Shown here in pieces: positions 62,191 to 64,000 of a stretch of 64,000 bases of DNA (positions are counted from its first letter, which is position 1; each line of letters begins with the position of its first letter). Under the pieces are notes generated by a model. That model searched no databases. It saw only the letters and a list, made by a program, of their open reading frames with translations, and was not told where the DNA came from. The position numbers were made by a program, and so were the translations under genes. Source of the DNA: Noviherbaspirillum pedocola (GTDB lineage: Bacteria; Pseudomonadota; Gammaproteobacteria; Burkholderiales; Burkholderiaceae_D); contig NZ_JAEPBG010000005.1 in NCBI RefSeq assembly GCF_016632335.1, positions 268,196 through 332,195 of the forward strand, read 5' to 3'.

Positions 62191-62908
62191 CATCCCTCTC
62201 CGGGATAGGACTACGTTGAAGACAAACACACTGGGAAAACGGAGGAGAAATCCTTCATCCGCAACAACTGTAATGCCAACCGTGCCCTGAGTTAAATTTC
62301 AGCGCTTGAAAGTTCCATATCCTGTACGTTTATGCAGGGTCAATGATGAATGGGGAACTCAAGCGCCGGAGTTTCCACAATCTCATCGCAACGTATCTCT
62401 AGGCATACAAAACCTTATTTACCGATCATTGCAATAACGCGGTACTGCAGACGATGAGACCGGAGACGGGTGCTGCAGGCCAAGGTTTGTACGAGCGCAG
62501 TTTTTGCGAGAGATCACCAAGTGAAGGAGGTGATTTGGTCATCTTTGACAACGCTGGGCCACGAGGAAAGAGGGCCTTGCCCCACGGCATCTCTTTTGCT
62601 GACAATTCTTATCTCATGGAAATATCTGCGCCACCAGATACACATTTCAAACTCCGTCTTGTGCGACTAAATAGTCGTAGCCCATATTCATATATAACCG
62701 TGGCCATATTCCGGTGCCCCGATCTTCGGCATAACCTAGCCGGCGGCTTTGCAGCCGGCTCTATGTCATGGCGGCTTGCTCGAACAGCTTCTATTTCCAA
62801 TGACGTGACTGCTACAGTCAGCACGTAGGCTGCGCTTGACTCCAACGTTGCTTCGTTCGGTGCTGTCGAATTAGTTTTTTCAGCGCATAAAGCGCTTTAT
62901 TTATTTTT
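62191..62908. other. Intergenic region, no supported gene
   Basis: About 700 bp of lower-GC DNA. A 124-codon frame (62454-62828, plus) has no ribosome site or domain and is not accepted. The region contains a short GCCGGCTTTGCAGCCGGC hairpin near 62741-62759. Confidence 0.5.
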
Positions 62909-63666
62909 TTGGTCATCGTTAGCCAGTGCGGGACGAGTAGTGGGAGCAAATCAAGGATTGGCTGCCCGGTCAGGAAAGACATGTCGGCCCTACGGCCAAA
63001 GATAATCGCCTGTTTGTGGAAGCGGTTCTGTACCGCTACCCTGCAGGCATCCCATGACGTGATTTACCGGAGCGCTTCGGTGAATTTCGAGTGATCCATA
63101 CCCTGCACTCTCGCTGGAGCAAGAGCTGCGTCTGGTAACGTACTTTCGAGGCGCTGGCGGCTGATGCTGACAATGAATACGCCATGATTGATTCCACTAT
63201 CGTGCGCGCGCATCAACATAGCGCCGACGCAAAAAAGGCGGCGCCCAAGCCAAAGCGATTGGCCGCAGCCGTGGCGGGCTGAGCACGAAACTCCACGCCA
63301 CTGTTGTTGTGCTGGGCAATCCGACCGAGTTTCACCTGACATCGGGACATGCCCATGACCTGGAGGGGCCGATGCCTTACTACCCGACACGCCAAGGGCC
63401 ACAATCATTCCCGACAAAGCCTACGATGCCCAAGTGAGGTAATTAATCATTTGTGCGACGCTGGCAAGAACGTCGTAATCCCTTTCAAGCGCTGTCGCAA
63501 ACACCCACGCGACTATGACAAGCACCTCTATCGGACCCGTTACCTGACTGAGCAATTCCTCAACAAGCTCAAGCAATATCGCAGCATTGCCACCCTCGAC
63601 GACAAGACCGCCTACAATTTCCTCGGTGCGATCCATATCGCTGCCGCCGTCATCTGGCTTGATTGA
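62909..63666 (+). pseudogene. IS5-family (IS427-like) transposase remnant
   Basis: Pieces in all three plus-strand frames line up with an IS5-type transposase: [31 protein letters not shown], then EYAMIDSTIVRAHQHSADAKK (the first catalytic Asp), and finally HPRDYDKHLYRTRYLTEQF to FLGAIHIAAAVIWLD (with the catalytic Glu region). Several stops and frameshifts interrupt it. Terminal inverted repeats were not identified. Confidence 0.8.
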
Positions 63667-63960
63667 TGACACGCTTTAATATTAGAAGAGTAACGTCTAT
63701 CACTATACGGCTTGGGATAGCGGTTCGATAAGCTCCGATGGCAAGCGGCCTAAGTGGTAACAGTTGTAGGCTCATGCGATAGCTCATCAGAAATGAAGGT
63801 CCATTAATCGTCATCTCGTGCAACTGTCTTCGTCATCCACCTCCAACTCAGCCTTCATTGTTTGGATCTGCCTTAACGCGGTTGTCGGAATGCTAGACGG
63901 AGGAATGTAGAGGAATTAAAGCGGTCTAACCATGAGCTTCGCCACCTTGAGGAGGCCATC
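63667..63960. other. Intergenic DNA between two IS-related sequences
   Basis: Just under 300 bp with no supported gene; ends with TTGAGGAGGCCATC, a strong ribosome site for the partial gene that follows. Confidence 0.5.
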
Positions 63961-64000
63961 ATGGGCGCTGCTTATTCCGTGGATCTACGACGCAAAGTTG
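63961..64000 (+). CDS. IS630-like transposase, first 13 codons (partial)
   Basis: ATG 63961, preceded by GAGGAGG, starts MGAAYSVDLRRKV and runs off the window. AAYS-DLR-KV is the typical beginning of the helix-turn-helix of IS630/Tc1-type transposases. Only the start is visible. Confidence 0.5.
   Translation, partial: MGAAYSVDLRRKV

Noticed and set aside
62454..62828. 124-codon plus-strand frame
   Set aside because: No ribosome site, mixed composition, no recognisable domain; low-GC region where chance frames occur.
1..64000. CRISPR arrays, rRNA genes
   Set aside because: No regularly spaced repeats and no rRNA-like sequence seen on reading.

Overview
The window is high-GC betaproteobacterial chromosome, most likely Burkholderiales and probably close to Oxalobacteraceae. 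The evidence is the core block lysC - tRNA-Ser - tilS - accA - HhH glycosylase - cysS - ppiA/ppiB - lpxH, the strong Shine-Dalgarno sites, and a complete liv transporter set. The taxon is inferred from gene content and order, not from a marker gene.

Layout. (a) 1-11.7 kb is ordinary chromosome: the 3' end of a PEP-CTERM protein, an SDR oxidoreductase, a MYG1-family protein, a small cluster (DUF2946 protein, TonB receptor, BNR-repeat protein, thioredoxin-like protein) that looks copper- or metal-related, then LysE, hemerythrin, glycosyltransferase, DUF423, DsbA-like and small hypothetical genes. (b) 12.1-45.5 kb lies between a 15-bp direct repeat, one copy being the 3' end of a tRNA-Ser(GCU) gene. 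A P4-type integrase is at the left end; an AlpA regulator and a frameshifted prim-pol/helicase gene are at the right end. I read it as a 33.4-kb integrative island. (c) 45.6-54.8 kb is core metabolism. (d) 54.9-59.8 kb is a branched-chain amino acid (liv) ABC operon with a LivM-LivG fusion. (e) 59.8-64 kb is sparse: a cold-shock gene, a winged-helix regulator, an IS5-like remnant and the first codons of an IS630-like transposase.

The island is the exciting part. Its cargo is an atypical type II secretion system (gspG, F, E, four PilM/N/O/P-position genes, a TPR-secretin-cohesin fusion, three more pseudopilins, an orphan NarL-type regulator) facing a periplasmic/extracellular redox cluster on the opposite strand: a lytic transglycosylase, two 474-residue multicopper-oxidase (MCO) half-proteins, a 2561-residue cupredoxin/Ig/SdrD/beta-helix giant, two accessory exported proteins, a Sco-type copper chaperone and a cytochrome c fused to a periplasmic binding-protein domain. 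The two half-proteins carry complementary copper ligands: one has a complete type 1 site plus half of a trinuclear cluster, the other only the second half of the cluster. My inference is that the island encodes a split MCO, matured by Sco, exported by its own T2SS and perhaps displayed on the giant protein. Oxidation of Mn(II) or another extracellular metal or phenolic substrate is the leading hypothesis, not something the sequence proves.

The replication gene of the island is broken by at least two frameshifts, so the element may now be immobile although the integrase looks intact. No prepilin peptidase gene is present, so the pseudopilins must depend on a host PilD.
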